From the NCBI RefSeq assembly GCF_007830635.1, contig NZ_VLLA01000006.1:1-64000 (forward strand): a stretch of 64,000 bases of DNA, in the 5' to 3' direction. The translations under genes and the position numbers were made by a program. Of this stretch, positions 1-8,766 are shown piece after piece. Numbering within the stretch: position 1 is the stretch's first letter; each line of letters starts with the position of its first letter. The notes under the pieces were generated by a model, which worked only from the letters and a program-made list of their open reading frames with translations, did no database searches and was not told the DNA's origin. The DNA is from Bradyrhizobium huanghuaihaiense (lineage in GTDB: Bacteria > Pseudomonadota > Alphaproteobacteria > Rhizobiales > Xanthobacteraceae).

Positions 1-177
1 CGTCTCGATCCCGGGCCTGCCGTTCTCGCTGTAGAGCGGCGCGATCTCGCCGTCGATCCAGTCCCAATCGACCTTGCCGGCGAGCAGAACCAGCTCGTGC
101 TTCATATTGATGATCTGGTCGAGCCGAGCCCGGAACAGATCGTTCGATCCCGTCGTCTTGTGCTTCTTCGGCCGCAT
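1..177 (-). CDS. IS5-type transposase, N-terminal fragment cut by the window edge
   Basis: The first 59 codons of a transposase run off the left edge. The start is the CAT at 175-177, giving the N-terminus MRPKKHKTTGSNDLF, and the visible part contains DWDWIDGEIAPLYSENGRPG. That lysine-rich start followed by a W-x-W-I-x-x-E stretch is characteristic of the N-terminal domain of IS5-family (DDE) transposases common in Bradyrhizobium. The catalytic residues lie beyond the edge, so intactness cannot be judged. The gene points away from rnpB, and the element end should lie between here and the rnpB promoter. Confidence 0.8.
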   Translation of the reverse strand, partial: MRPKKHKTTGSNDLFRARLDQIINMKHELVLLAGKVDWDWIDGEIAPLYSENGRPGIET

Positions 178-353
178 CGTTCCCTCCGATGCAGACAAGG
201 AATCATGCTTCCCGCTTCGAGGGAATCCACGAAAACCAAATCGCAAGGTTCTGACGCCCAAAGCATCAAAACCTTGCAATCTGGAAATGCCCCTTAGCCC
301 AAATCGAGATTCCCGATCAGTGGCTTAGTCCTTCTTCACGGACGACTAAATTA
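1..353. mobile_element. End of an IS5-family insertion sequence
   Basis: The transposase start is followed by about 175 bases without a gene that should hold the terminal inverted repeat. An imperfect palindrome at about 328-353 (CTTAGTCC ... GGACGACTAA) is the best candidate for the element end and target junction. The other end is outside the window, so the boundary is inferred, not proven. Nothing else is recognisable in 178-384. Confidence 0.45.
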
Positions 354-384
354 TTTTCGAGAACGCGTGCGCGGCGATCTCGGC

Positions 385-414
385 TTGACGGAACCGTCAC
401 AAATGCGCCATGCG
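385..414 (+). promoter_or_regulatory. Candidate rnpB promoter
   Basis: A good -35 hexamer TTGACG (385-390) is followed after 18 nt by a weak -10 like CATGCG (409-414). Transcription would then begin close to 420, where the folded RNase P RNA begins. The match in position supports the call; the -10 is poor. Confidence 0.4.
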
Positions 415-419
415 TAACC

Positions 420-902
420 CGTCAGTCGGCCGGACGGCCGCTCCGGCAGGTGCCGAAAGGCCGCCGGGGAGGAAAGTCCGGGCTCCCTTGACATGCGGTG
501 CCGGATAACATCCGGCGGGGGCAACCCCAGGGAAAGTGCCACAGAGAACGAACCGCCCGCCTTCGCCCTTCGGGCTTCGGCGAGGCAGGCCCGCCGGGCT
601 TGCCACGTCGTAGCAGCGCAAGCTGCGTAGACGGGTAAGGGTGAAAAGGTGCGGTAAGAGCGCACCGCGGCGCCGGCAACGGGGCCGGCATGGTAAACCC
701 CACCGGGAGCAAAACCGAATAGGGACGGCGTAGCGGGCTGTTCGCGCAAGCGATAACGCCGCGGGGCGATGTCAGGCCCGCCGTCCGGGTAGGTTGCTCG
801 AGGCCATGTGCAAACATGGTCCCAGAGGAATGGCCGTCACGTATCGTTCGCGCAGGCGGGCGGTGCCCTACAGAACCCGGCTTACAGGCCGGCTGATATT
901 CT
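420..902 (+). ncRNA. rnpB: RNase P RNA (M1 RNA)
   Basis: This is the catalytic RNA of RNase P, which removes 5' leaders from pre-tRNAs. The conserved 5' region GGAGGAAAGTCCGGGCTCC is at about 466-484, the internal GGTAAACCCC block at about 690, and the 3' conserved block ACAGAACCCGGCTTACAGGC at about 870-889. The ends can pair: GTCAGTCGGCCGG at the 5' end with GGCCGGCTGAT at the 3' end, forming helix P1. A GC-rich insert at about 555-620 fits a type A alphaproteobacterial RNA. Long reading frames on the opposite strand are shadows. Ends are accurate to roughly 10 nt. Confidence 0.95.
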
Positions 903-1017
903 AAAGCGCTTTCGAGCGAAGTGGAGTTCCGGTTCGCGTCAAGAATGCGCGTCTTAACTAGGAAGCAACGAGGGGTTCGATGCCAGCGCATCGGCCCCCT
1001 CACCATTTTTGCCGATG

Positions 1018-1548
1018 TCATTCCGGGCTCAGTCCCCCGAGACGCCGGATATCTGCTTCCATAACGAAGTTTTCGTAAGCGCTATCGGCGATCTTGAAAT
1101 GCGTAGAGCCAACCTTCTTGAAGCCATGCCGCAGATAGAAGTCGATGGCCCGATGATTTTCCGCGTTGACCTTCAGCCAGACGCGTTCGCCACCGATGCT
1201 CCTGCAATGATCCATGGCACGCTGCAAAAGAGCGATGCCTCTTCCGCCCGACTGGTGCCTTGGTTGAACATACAGGGTCATGATTTCCAGCGGTGAGCAA
1301 TTGGGCAGCGGCGGCGCAGCCATCGAGCAAACCGTCACGAAACCATCAATTCCTATCCGGTTTTCCGATACCCAGATCGACAGGTTTGGATCGCTAAGAG
1401 AGTTTCGAAGTCTTTGCGCCGTGAACTCTGCAAGAACGTAGTCCGCGAAAAATGAGCTCACTCCTTCCCGAAGATACGTGCTCAACCAGACTTCAATGCT
1501 CACCGCTGCCAGACTGGAGGCGTCCCGCTCTTCAGCTTTCCTGATCAC
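1018..1548 (-). CDS. GNAT family N-acetyltransferase
   Basis: A 176-residue protein with the GNAT fold. The acetyl-CoA binding motif is at about residues 90-115 (LYVQPRHQSGGRGIALL), followed by the C-terminal NHRAIDFYLRHGFKKVG strand-helix typical of the family. The start is GTG at 1546-1548: its GTGA overlaps the stop of the upstream hydrolase by 4 nt, so translation is probably coupled. A longer frame reaching 1797 has only antisense-like sequence in its extension and was rejected. The substrate is unknown. The gene appears to be the second gene of a two-gene operon. Confidence 0.85.
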   Translation of the reverse strand: MIRKAEERDASSLAAVSIEVWLSTYLREGVSSFFADYVLAEFTAQRLRNSLSDPNLSIWVSENRIGIDGFVTVCSMAAPPLPNCSPLEIMTLYVQPRHQSGGRGIALLQRAMDHCRSIGGERVWLKVNAENHRAIDFYLRHGFKKVGSTHFKIADSAYENFVMEADIRRLGGLSPE

Positions 1549-2267
1549 ATTGCACCGTCCAGCACCGCCATCAGCGCCTCCGGCGCCGTGACGTTCGGCG
1601 CGTGGCTCGCATCGAGCTCGAAATAGCGCCAGCCATCCTCGTTCTTCGCCCGCTGCGCAAACTGACCGAACACGTCGCCCGGCGGAATGCGCGTGCAATA
1701 GATGTAGCTGCGCGGCATCGCCGGCTCGCCATGTTCGAGCCTCAAGCTGGTCTCGAAGCATTTGACCGGCATCGCCACACGGCGCGCGTTGAGCCAATCG
1801 AGATCGGCCTGCGGCGTATCCGGCGGCGGCGGGTTCGGCGGAATACGGTAGCCGTCGCCGGAGCTTGCTGCCTTGCGCATCGGCTCGCGCCCGGCCTCGT
1901 TGAGGTCGAACAGCGACTGGCCGTGACGCGGCACGAAGGCATCGAGATAGATCAGCTGCGTCACGCGCTCGCGCGCGCGGTCGGCGACGCCGGTTGCGAC
2001 CATGCCGCCATAGCTGTGGCCGAGCAGCACGATGTCGTTGAGGTCCTCGAAGGCGATGACGTTGAGGATGTCCTGGATATGCGTCTCGAGGTCGATCGCG
2101 GGATTGGCCAGATGCGCGCGCTCACCGAGACCGGTGTAGGTCGGCGCAACCAGGCGGTGGCCCGCCTGCGCCATCAGCGGGTGCATCTTCTTCCAGGCCC
2201 ATCCGCCCGACCACGCGCCATGACAGAGCAGGAAAGTTTTCGCGCGTGCGGCCATCGGCGTTTCCAT
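1545..2267 (-). CDS. Alpha/beta hydrolase (esterase-like, EstC/MES type)
   Basis: A 240-residue single-domain alpha/beta hydrolase. Early HGAWSGGWAW (about 16-25) provides the oxyanion-hole region. The nucleophile elbow GHSYGG puts the catalytic serine at about residue 85, and the late SHAPN gives the catalytic histidine at about 222. This layout matches the plant methyl-esterase/hydroxynitrile-lyase-like bacterial esterases. The enzyme is probably cytosolic: no signal peptide is seen. Its natural substrate cannot be inferred. A second ATG four codons in could also start it. It overlaps the acetyltransferase gene by 4 nt. Confidence 0.88.
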   Translation of the reverse strand: METPMAARAKTFLLCHGAWSGGWAWKKMHPLMAQAGHRLVAPTYTGLGERAHLANPAIDLETHIQDILNVIAFEDLNDIVLLGHSYGGMVATGVADRARERVTQLIYLDAFVPRHGQSLFDLNEAGREPMRKAASSGDGYRIPPNPPPPDTPQADLDWLNARRVAMPVKCFETSLRLEHGEPAMPRSYIYCTRIPPGDVFGQFAQRAKNEDGWRYFELDASHAPNVTAPEALMAVLDGAM

Positions 2268-2328
2268 CGTTCTTGTTTGTACGATCGAGTGTAACGGCCG
2301 CGCGCGCGATGTAAACGACGCCGCCGCG

Positions 2329-2757
2329 TTAGGCCGCGCGCGTATTCACTTTTGCGAGGACGAGCGCACCGGCTTCCCGCCGCAGCTTGCTCGCCTCGAA
2401 GCCATGCATGCCGAGCTGCCATTGCAGGCCGACGATGGCGCCCTTGGTCGGCTGCAGCAGCGCGAGCGAGGCGAACAGCGTCACCGGCAGCCACACCGCC
2501 AATTGCAGCCAGATCGGCGGCGCGTAGGCGGTCTCGATTGCGAGGATCGCAGGCACGACGAGGTGGCCGACCACGACCATCACCAGATAGGCGGGAAAAT
2601 CATCCGCGCGCTGATGGAACAGTTCTTCGCCGCAATGATCGCAAGCCTCGGCGACTTTCAGGAAGCGGCCGAACATATGTCCTTCGCCGCAATTCGGGCA
2701 CCTGCCCAAGAAGCCGCGCCACATCGCCTTCGCCAGAGAGATTGAACCGGTCGCCAT
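2329..2757 (-). CDS. DUF983 membrane protein with N-terminal zinc-ribbon motif
   Basis: A 142-residue protein. A four-cysteine motif at the N-terminus (CPNCGEG ... CDHCGEE, about 20-45) is followed by two hydrophobic segments (about 58-78 and 85-105), the standard arrangement of DUF983. The family function is not established. The start at 2757 was chosen because GGAAGAGG lies 6-13 nt upstream; a longer in-frame version to 2838 would run through the intergenic operator. It is divergent from the MocR gene and may be its regulatory target. Confidence 0.82.
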   Translation of the reverse strand: MATGSISLAKAMWRGFLGRCPNCGEGHMFGRFLKVAEACDHCGEELFHQRADDFPAYLVMVVVGHLVVPAILAIETAYAPPIWLQLAVWLPVTLFASLALLQPTKGAIVGLQWQLGMHGFEASKLRREAGALVLAKVNTRAA

Positions 2758-2782
2758 GACCACACCTCTTCCTTTTTGATGG

Positions 2783-2811
2783 TCCATACAATAATCTCTT
2801 GTATCCATACA
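2783..2811. promoter_or_regulatory. Direct-repeat operator between DUF983 and mocR-like genes
   Basis: TCCATACA occurs at 2783-2790 and again at 2804-2811, a centre spacing of 21 nt, two turns of the helix. The same block contains a perfect inverted repeat, ATACAA (2786-2791) with TTGTAT (2799-2804). MocR/GabR-type regulators generally bind direct repeats near their own divergent promoters, so this is the likely binding site of the adjacent regulator. Confidence 0.55.
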
Positions 2812-2821
2812 TTCAAAGAAT

Positions 2822-4207
2822 ATGGGCCTGAATTGCATGGACTGGACCCCTACAATCGCGGAGCTGAGCGGGCCGCGCTACCAGCGCATCGTCGATGCCA
2901 TGGAGGCCGATATCGCCGCCGGCCGCCTGGTGCGCGGCCAGCAGCTGCCGACACAGCGCGCGCTGGCAAAGGCGCTCGGCATCGACCTCACCACCGTAAC
3001 GCGCGCCTATACCGAGGCCCGGCGCCGCGGCATCATGGAGGCCCGGGTCGGACAGGGATCGTTCGTGTCGGAGACCAGCGCGCGACGCGCGGTCGACCTG
3101 CCGCATCCGGTCGCGATCGACCTCTCGATGAACGTGCCGCCGCATCCGCTCGAAGCGCAGCTCGACGAGCGCATCATCGCCGGGATGGAAGCCCTCCGCG
3201 CCCAATCGGGCCTGACCGCGTTCCTGAACTACCAGCCGCCCGGCGGCAGCGCGCATGAGCGCGAGGTCGCGGCGCGCTGGATGCGTACACGCGTCCCGCA
3301 CGCGCACGCCGACAGGCTCGTGATCTTTCCCGGCGCGCAGACGATCCTGTTCAACCTGCTCGCCCATCTCACGCGGCCCGGCGACATCGTGTTGACCGAA
3401 GCGCTCACCTTCCCCGGCATCAAGGCCGCCGCCGCGCGGCTCGGCGTCAGGCTCGTCGGCGTCGCCATGGATGACGGCGGCATCCTGCCTGATGCGCTGG
3501 CAAAGGCCTGCCGCACGCACAGGCCGAAGGCCGTCTACCTCATTCCGACGCTGCATAATCCGACCACCGCGACGCTACTCCCCGAGCGCCGCAGCGCCAT
3601 CGCCAGGATCATCCGCGATGCCGATACGATTCTGATCGAGGATGACGCCTACGGGCTGCTCGATCGCGCGGCTTCGCCGATCGCGAACCTCATCCCGGAG
3701 CGGACGTATCTTGCAACCACGCTGTCAAAATGCATCGCGCCGGCGCTTCGCGTCGCTTATCTGATGACGCCCGACAACGCTGCGCAGCAAGAGATGCGCG
3801 CCTCCTTGCAAGCGACGGTGCAGATGCCAGCACCGCTGATGGTCGCTCTGGTGACGCACTGGATCGAGAGCGGCATTGCCGATCGCATCATCACCGCCAT
3901 TCGCAACGAGGCGGTCGGCCGCCAGCAACTCGCGCAGCGGGCACTGAAGGGATTCGAGTTCCTGGCCAAACCCGCCGCCCATCATTTGTGGCTACGATTG
4001 CCGGAGAGCCGGCCCGATGTCGCGGCCTATCTGCTGCGCAATGGCCTCGCGATCGTCGCCGGCGATGCCTTCACCGTGGACGGAACACCGCCGCATGCGG
4101 CGCGCGTCTCGCTGGGCGCTGCGCGTAACAGGGCGGAATTGACAGAAGCGCTGCGTATCCTGGTCGGCGCGCTACACAAGCCCGCCGATACCAGGCAGAT
4201 CGTCTAG
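2822..4207 (+). CDS. MocR/GabR-type transcriptional regulator (GntR wHTH + aminotransferase fold)
   Basis: A 461-residue regulator. Residues about 15-80 form a GntR winged helix (LPTQRALAKALGIDLTTVTRAY). The rest is a class I/II aminotransferase-like domain, with the PLP-binding lysine in TTLSKCIAPALRVAY at about residue 305 and the NPTT loop at about 245. It should be a dimeric PLP-responsive regulator of transcription. The start is either 2822 or the ATG at 2837; neither has a strong ribosome site. It is divergent from the DUF983 gene over a repeat-containing gap. Its effector is unknown. Confidence 0.9.
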   Translation: MGLNCMDWTPTIAELSGPRYQRIVDAMEADIAAGRLVRGQQLPTQRALAKALGIDLTTVTRAYTEARRRGIMEARVGQGSFVSETSARRAVDLPHPVAIDLSMNVPPHPLEAQLDERIIAGMEALRAQSGLTAFLNYQPPGGSAHEREVAARWMRTRVPHAHADRLVIFPGAQTILFNLLAHLTRPGDIVLTEALTFPGIKAAAARLGVRLVGVAMDDGGILPDALAKACRTHRPKAVYLIPTLHNPTTATLLPERRSAIARIIRDADTILIEDDAYGLLDRAASPIANLIPERTYLATTLSKCIAPALRVAYLMTPDNAAQQEMRASLQATVQMPAPLMVALVTHWIESGIADRIITAIRNEAVGRQQLAQRALKGFEFLAKPAAHHLWLRLPESRPDVAAYLLRNGLAIVAGDAFTVDGTPPHAARVSLGAARNRAELTEALRILVGALHKPADTRQIV

Positions 4208-4214
4208 ACTCTTC

Positions 4215-4481
4215 TTATTGATGGTGACGACGGTGGCGTGGACGAACGACAGGCGCAACGGCTGCGGGATAAGCCGCGTAGGCCTCGCCCGGGACCACCG
4301 TCTCGCCACGTGCCGCGCGTCCCGCGGGCGTGAGCTGGCCGCCATTGAGCACATCGCGGTCGGGATGCGCGGCCTGATAGGCGGCAGGCTCTGATAACTG
4401 CGCCTGCGCCAATGTCGGCGTCAAGGCGGCGGCCGACAACAATGCGGCCGCAACGGCAATGCTCACGCGGGTCATGATCAT
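4215..4481 (-). CDS. Small secreted protein of unknown function
   Basis: An 88-residue protein with an obvious Sec signal peptide (about 1-27: MIMTRVSIAV then an alanine-rich core, cleavage near AQA). The short mature part ends in a basic histidine/arginine-rich tail (RPRHRRHHQ). Residues about 32-65 (AAYQAAHPDRDVLNGGQLTPAGR) resemble small periplasmic proteins common in Bradyrhizobium with no known role. It converges with the MocR gene, with stops only 7 nt apart. A second in-frame ATG at codon 3 is possible. Confidence 0.7.
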   Translation of the reverse strand: MIMTRVSIAVAAALLSAAALTPTLAQAQLSEPAAYQAAHPDRDVLNGGQLTPAGRAARGETVVPGEAYAAYPAAVAPVVRPRHRRHHQ

Positions 4482-4718
4482 GCTCCATCATCTCGTCAGG
4501 GACGGTGCGGCATGACGCCCGGCAGGCCCCCAGGATTAAAGTACAGGCGTCATGTAGGAGCCGCTTCGGCGAACGCTCGCCCTTGATCCGCCCTTGGGGA
4601 TCACGCTTGCGTGCGGTTATGAAATTGACCTTCCCGGCCGCATCTGTGCTATGCGCCAGATGACGATCAAAAGCGGCGATCGAAGCTCGGCATCGCCGCT
4701 GACAACAGGAAATGATTG

Positions 4719-5462
4719 GTGGAAACGTCCACTTACGCGCTGCTGCTGTTCGGCGCGCTGGCCGGCGGCTTCGTCTCGGGCCTTGCCGGATTCGGCACGG
4801 CGCTGATGGCGCTCGGGATCTGGCTCTACGTCCTGCCGCCCTCGCTCGCGGTGCCGCTGGTGCTGATCTGCTCGGTGATCGCACAGACCTCGACGCTGCC
4901 GTCGATGTGGAAGAGTTTTGATCTTTCGCTGGTGTGGCCGTTCCTGATCGGAGGACTGATGGGCGTACCGCTTGGGATCATGATGGTCGCCTCCGCGGAT
5001 CCGAAAGTCTTCAAGCTGAGCGTCGGCGTGCTGATCCTGATCTTTTCGAGCGCGCTCTACCTGAACAAAAGACCGCTCGCCTTCAAGTTCGGCGGCCGGA
5101 TCGCGGACGGCGCGATCGGTTTTGCCGGCGGCATTCTGGGCGGGCTTGCCGGACTGTCCGGGCCGCTGCCGATCCTGTGGGCGAACATCCGCGGCTGGAA
5201 CAAGCACGAGCGGCGCGGCATCTTCCAGCTCTTCAATTTCACGGTGCTCGCGACCGCGCTGGTGTTGCAGACCGCGTCCGGCCTCGTCGCCCTCAAGGTG
5301 GTCTGGCTCGCTGCTGTCGCCTTTCCGGGCACGCTGATCGGAGCCTGGGCCGGCGCGCGCGTCTACCACGCGCTGAACGACAAGCATTTTGGCGATGTCG
5401 TGCTCGGCCTCCTGTTTCTGTCGGGCCTCACACTCGTCTGGAACAGCGTTGGCGCGCACTGA
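4719..5462 (+). CDS. TauE/SafE-family membrane permease (putative sulfite/organosulfonate exporter)
   Basis: A roughly 247-residue integral membrane protein with about eight hydrophobic helices. Two glycine-rich family repeats are visible: GGFVSGLAGFGTALMALG near the N-terminus and GGILGGLAGLSGPLPILW near the middle. Such duplicated motifs define TauE/SafE anion exporters. An in-frame stop at 4713-4715 forces the start to be TTG 4716 or GTG 4719; GTG has AGGA 8 nt upstream and is preferred. It stands alone, convergent with the MATE gene. The substrate is not predictable. Confidence 0.87.
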   Translation: METSTYALLLFGALAGGFVSGLAGFGTALMALGIWLYVLPPSLAVPLVLICSVIAQTSTLPSMWKSFDLSLVWPFLIGGLMGVPLGIMMVASADPKVFKLSVGVLILIFSSALYLNKRPLAFKFGGRIADGAIGFAGGILGGLAGLSGPLPILWANIRGWNKHERRGIFQLFNFTVLATALVLQTASGLVALKVVWLAAVAFPGTLIGAWAGARVYHALNDKHFGDVVLGLLFLSGLTLVWNSVGAH

Positions 5463-5492
5463 CGCGCACGCCAACACAACAATCAGCCGTCG

Positions 5493-6899
5493 CTACGCCG
5501 GTGCACGCGCGGGAGGCGCTTCAGGCTCAGCCTCCATCTGCGCCGGAACCTCGGGAGGCCGCAATGGCGCCAGGCGCTTGCCGAACTCGCGGTATAGCAA
5601 CCACACGCTCAGCGCGGCCTGAAGCGTCGTTGTCGCGATCGACAGATACCAGACATGCTCCATCCGAAACCCCGGCCACGTCGAGAGCCAGATCGACGGC
5701 AGGGAATAGGTGAGGACCCGCATTGCCGAGGTCACCAGCACGGGCTTGGTGTTGCCGAGCCCCTGGAACATGCTGGAGGTGGTGAAAATCAGCCCCTGCG
5801 CCACCATGTTGAACGAGACAACGCGCAGGAAGAGCGACGCAACTGCCATCGTCTCCCGATCATTCGAGAAGCCGGCCAGCAACAGACCTGGCGCGAGCTG
5901 CGCGAGGATCAGGAAGAGAGTCATCACGGCGGTCGCGACAAGCGCCGCCTTGACAAAGGTCTCCCGCACGCGCGCGCCATTGCCGGCGCCGAAATTCTGG
6001 CCGGCGATGGGCCCCGCAGCCAGCGCGACGGCGAGCGCCGGCATCTGGATCAGGCCGAGGAGACGCGTGCCGATACCAAATCCGGCCTGCGCCGCCGGGC
6101 CGAAAACGCTCAGCACATAATAGCCAACGGCCATGATGATGAAGACCATCACGAACTCGCCGCCGGCGGGCAAGCCGACATTGAGGATTCTCTTCCACTG
6201 CCGAAGCTGAGGCCGCCATTGCGCGGGATGAAAGGCGACGTAACGCTCCAGCTTCAGGAAATACGCGAGCAGCATCAGCACGCCGATGAACACCGCAATC
6301 GAGCTTGCGAGGCCGGCCCCGGCGACGCCGAGCGGATGCCCGGTGCCCCAACCCGAGATCAGGATCGGCGCCAGCGCAATGTTGATGCCCACGGCGAGCG
6401 CCTGCACCAGCATGCTCGGCCGCACGATGCCGGTCGCCCGCAACGCGGACGCCATCACTTGCGTCGCGAATTGCAGCGCCAGTGCCGGCGTGAACCAAAG
6501 CAGATAGACGGTGCCGGCTTCGACCGTTGCCTCGTCGGCCGCGACCGCGCGCATATAGGGACGCGACAGCACGAAACCCGCAACCAGTGTCAGCAGCCCG
6601 AACAGAACCGACAGGACGACCGACTGGTTGAACACCAGATTGGCATCGCCACGGTCCTTGCGGCCCACGGCATGCGCTATCAACGCAACTGTACCGACGC
6701 CGAGCACCTGCATCAGGGCATTGACGAGAAAGCCGGCGTTGCCGGCCGCGGCGACGCCCGCGATCGCAGCCTCGCCCAGACTCGAGACGAAGTAGAGGTC
6801 GACGAGCTGGCAGATCATGATCGTGATCATGCCGACTACGATCGGCGGCGCCATGCTCAGGATGTGGCCCACGATGGAGCCGCGCGTCAGGTCTTTCAT
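5493..6899 (-). CDS. MATE family multidrug/toxin efflux transporter
   Basis: A 468-residue, 12-helix transporter of the NorM/DinF type. It shows the internal duplication of the family: the first half begins with LSMAPPIVVGMITIMICQLVDLYFVSSLG (given here only as an interrupted match), and the second half contains the GQNFGAGN motif at about 300. The start at 6899 gives MKDLTRGSI; the longer frame to 7058 adds arginine-rich antisense-like sequence overlapping the ABC gene. It exports cations or drugs in exchange for H+ or Na+ (family knowledge). It follows the ABC exporter gene by 67 nt on the same strand and may be cotranscribed. Confidence 0.9.
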   Translation of the reverse strand: MKDLTRGSIVGHILSMAPPIVVGMITIMICQLVDLYFVSSLGEAAIAGVAAAGNAGFLVNALMQVLGVGTVALIAHAVGRKDRGDANLVFNQSVVLSVLFGLLTLVAGFVLSRPYMRAVAADEATVEAGTVYLLWFTPALALQFATQVMASALRATGIVRPSMLVQALAVGINIALAPILISGWGTGHPLGVAGAGLASSIAVFIGVLMLLAYFLKLERYVAFHPAQWRPQLRQWKRILNVGLPAGGEFVMVFIIMAVGYYVLSVFGPAAQAGFGIGTRLLGLIQMPALAVALAAGPIAGQNFGAGNGARVRETFVKAALVATAVMTLFLILAQLAPGLLLAGFSNDRETMAVASLFLRVVSFNMVAQGLIFTTSSMFQGLGNTKPVLVTSAMRVLTYSLPSIWLSTWPGFRMEHVWYLSIATTTLQAALSVWLLYREFGKRLAPLRPPEVPAQMEAEPEAPPARAPA

Positions 6900-6930
6900 G
6901 TCAGTCCATCCCTGCCCTAAATCCTTCGCC

Positions 6931-6960
6931 GCCTGCGGACGCTCTCCTTCGTCCGCAGGC
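6931..6960. other. Perfect hairpin between the ABC and MATE genes
   Basis: GCCTGCGGAC (6931-6940) is the exact reverse complement of GTCCGCAGGC (6951-6960), with a 10-nt loop. It sits just past the stop of the ABC gene and before the MATE start. No T-run follows on the minus strand, so it is more likely a processing or attenuation hairpin than a simple intrinsic terminator. Confidence 0.55.
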
Positions 6961-6966
6961 CGCGCC

Positions 6967-8766
6967 TCACTCCGCCGCCGCGATCTGTCCGAGCTCCACC
7001 ACCTGGCGCTCGAACAGGCCGCGATAGATGCCTCCCGGCTTGCCCGCGAGCAGGGCATGCGTGCCCTGCTCGACGATCTCGCCGCGGTCGAACACCAGGA
7101 TCCGATCGAGGCTCCGCACCGTCGACAGCCGGTGCGCGATCACGATCGAGGTGCGGCCTTTCATCAGCCGCTCCATCGCCTGCTGGATCAGCGCCTCCGA
7201 TTCCGAATCGAGGCTCGACGTCGCCTCGTCCAGGATCAGCACCGGCGCATCCGCCAGGAATGCGCGCGCCAGCGCCACGCGCTGCCGCTCGCCGCCCGAC
7301 AGCTTTACGCCGCGCTCGCCGACGAGCGTGCCGTAGCCCTTAGGCAGGCGCAGGATGAAGTCGTGCGCATTGGCGAGCCGCGCCGCCTGCTCGATCGCCT
7401 CGATGCTGGCGCCGGGCCGGCCATAGGCGATGTTCTCGGCGAGCGAGCGGTGAAACAGGATCGGCTCCTGCTGCACGATCGCGATCTGGCTGCGCAGCGA
7501 TTGCTGCGTCGCCAGCGCGATGTCCTGCCCGTCGATCAGCACGCGACCATCGGTGACGTCGTAGAGCCGCTGCACCAGCTTGACGAAGGTGGTCTTGCCG
7601 GAGCCGGAGCGGCCGACGAGACCGACGCGTTCACCGGCACGGATCGTGAGCGACAAGCCGTCATACAGCGGCGCGCGATGGCCGCCATAATGGAACGTGA
7701 CGTCGTCGAACACGATCTCGCCGCCCTCGATCGCGATCGGCCGGGCGCCCGCGGCATCGACAATCCCGATCGGCTCGTCATGGATCGCCACCAGCTCGTC
7801 CATGTCGTTCACCGCGCGCTGCAGGTTGTTGATGTGCATACCCACGTCGCGCAAATAGGCGTGGATGACGTAGTAACTCGTCAGCACATAGGTGACATCG
7901 CCGGGCGAGGCATGCCCCGAGATCCACAGCAGCACCGAGCCGCCGATCACCGAGGCGCGCAAGGCCAGCAGCAGCGCGAGCTGCGCCATGGCCGTGTAAT
8001 TGTAGCGGAACCAGGTCCGCCGCACCCGCACGCGCCAGCGGTTGACGACGCGGGCGAGCCGCGCGTCCTCGCGCGCCTCCGCGCCGAAGGATTTCACCAC
8101 CGCGTTGCAGGTCAGCGCGTCCGCCAGCGTGCCGCCGACCTTGGTGTCCCAGGCATTGGAGACGCGCGCGGCCGGCGCGATGTACCGGGTCGAGAACAGC
8201 ACGGTGATGGCGACGTAGAACAGCGCTCCCACCGCGATCACCGCGCCGAGCGACGCCCAGTGCAGGCCGATGAGGACCACGGAGCCCATCAGCACCAGCA
8301 AGGACGGCGCCAACGCCATCAGGATGGTGTCGTTGAGCAGGTCGAGCGCCCACATGCCGCGCGTGACCTTGCGCACGGTGGAGCCGGCGAAGGCGTTGGC
8401 GTGCCAGTCGGTCGAGAAACGCTGCACGCGCATGAACGCGTCCTGCGCCACCTCCGTCATGGTCTTCAGCGTGAACGGCACGATCGCCTGGAGACCGATC
8501 AGCCTGAGCACCACGGAGGCTGCACCGAGCGCCACGATGGCGCCGAATGCGACCAGCGCTGCATGGCGCGCATCGGGGTCGGACGAGCCGCGCGTCAACG
8601 CGTCAACCAATTGTCCGGAGAAGACCGGCATGAACAGGTCGGCGACGGTCGCGCCCAACAGGCCGCCGGCGACGACCAGCGTACGCCCCGGCTGCTTCAG
8701 CCAGTGCTTGAATACGAAGGGCAGCACCACGCGTATCGCCGCGGGCTTCTGTGAAAGAACGGTCAT
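6967..8766 (-). CDS. ABC exporter, fused permease and ATPase
   Basis: A 599-residue half-transporter. Six transmembrane helices occupy about residues 20-320 and an ABC ATPase follows. Walker A is VGRSGSGKTT (about 385), the signature is LSGGERQRVALARA (about 490), Walker B is VLILDEATSSLDS (about 512), and the H-loop is IAHRLST (about 545). This is the MsbA/ABCB type that works as a dimer and exports lipids, drugs or peptides. The C-terminus is AAE. It has no close regulator and is probably transcribed together with the MATE gene downstream. Confidence 0.92.
   Translation of the reverse strand: MTVLSQKPAAIRVVLPFVFKHWLKQPGRTLVVAGGLLGATVADLFMPVFSGQLVDALTRGSSDPDARHAALVAFGAIVALGAASVVLRLIGLQAIVPFTLKTMTEVAQDAFMRVQRFSTDWHANAFAGSTVRKVTRGMWALDLLNDTILMALAPSLLVLMGSVVLIGLHWASLGAVIAVGALFYVAITVLFSTRYIAPAARVSNAWDTKVGGTLADALTCNAVVKSFGAEAREDARLARVVNRWRVRVRRTWFRYNYTAMAQLALLLALRASVIGGSVLLWISGHASPGDVTYVLTSYYVIHAYLRDVGMHINNLQRAVNDMDELVAIHDEPIGIVDAAGARPIAIEGGEIVFDDVTFHYGGHRAPLYDGLSLTIRAGERVGLVGRSGSGKTTFVKLVQRLYDVTDGRVLIDGQDIALATQQSLRSQIAIVQQEPILFHRSLAENIAYGRPGASIEAIEQAARLANAHDFILRLPKGYGTLVGERGVKLSGGERQRVALARAFLADAPVLILDEATSSLDSESEALIQQAMERLMKGRTSIVIAHRLSTVRSLDRILVFDRGEIVEQGTHALLAGKPGGIYRGLFERQVVELGQIAAAE

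Noticed and set aside
422..1021. 199-codon frame on the minus strand across rnpB
   Set aside because: It is antisense to the highly structured RNase P RNA and has no domain, ribosome site or plausible composition.
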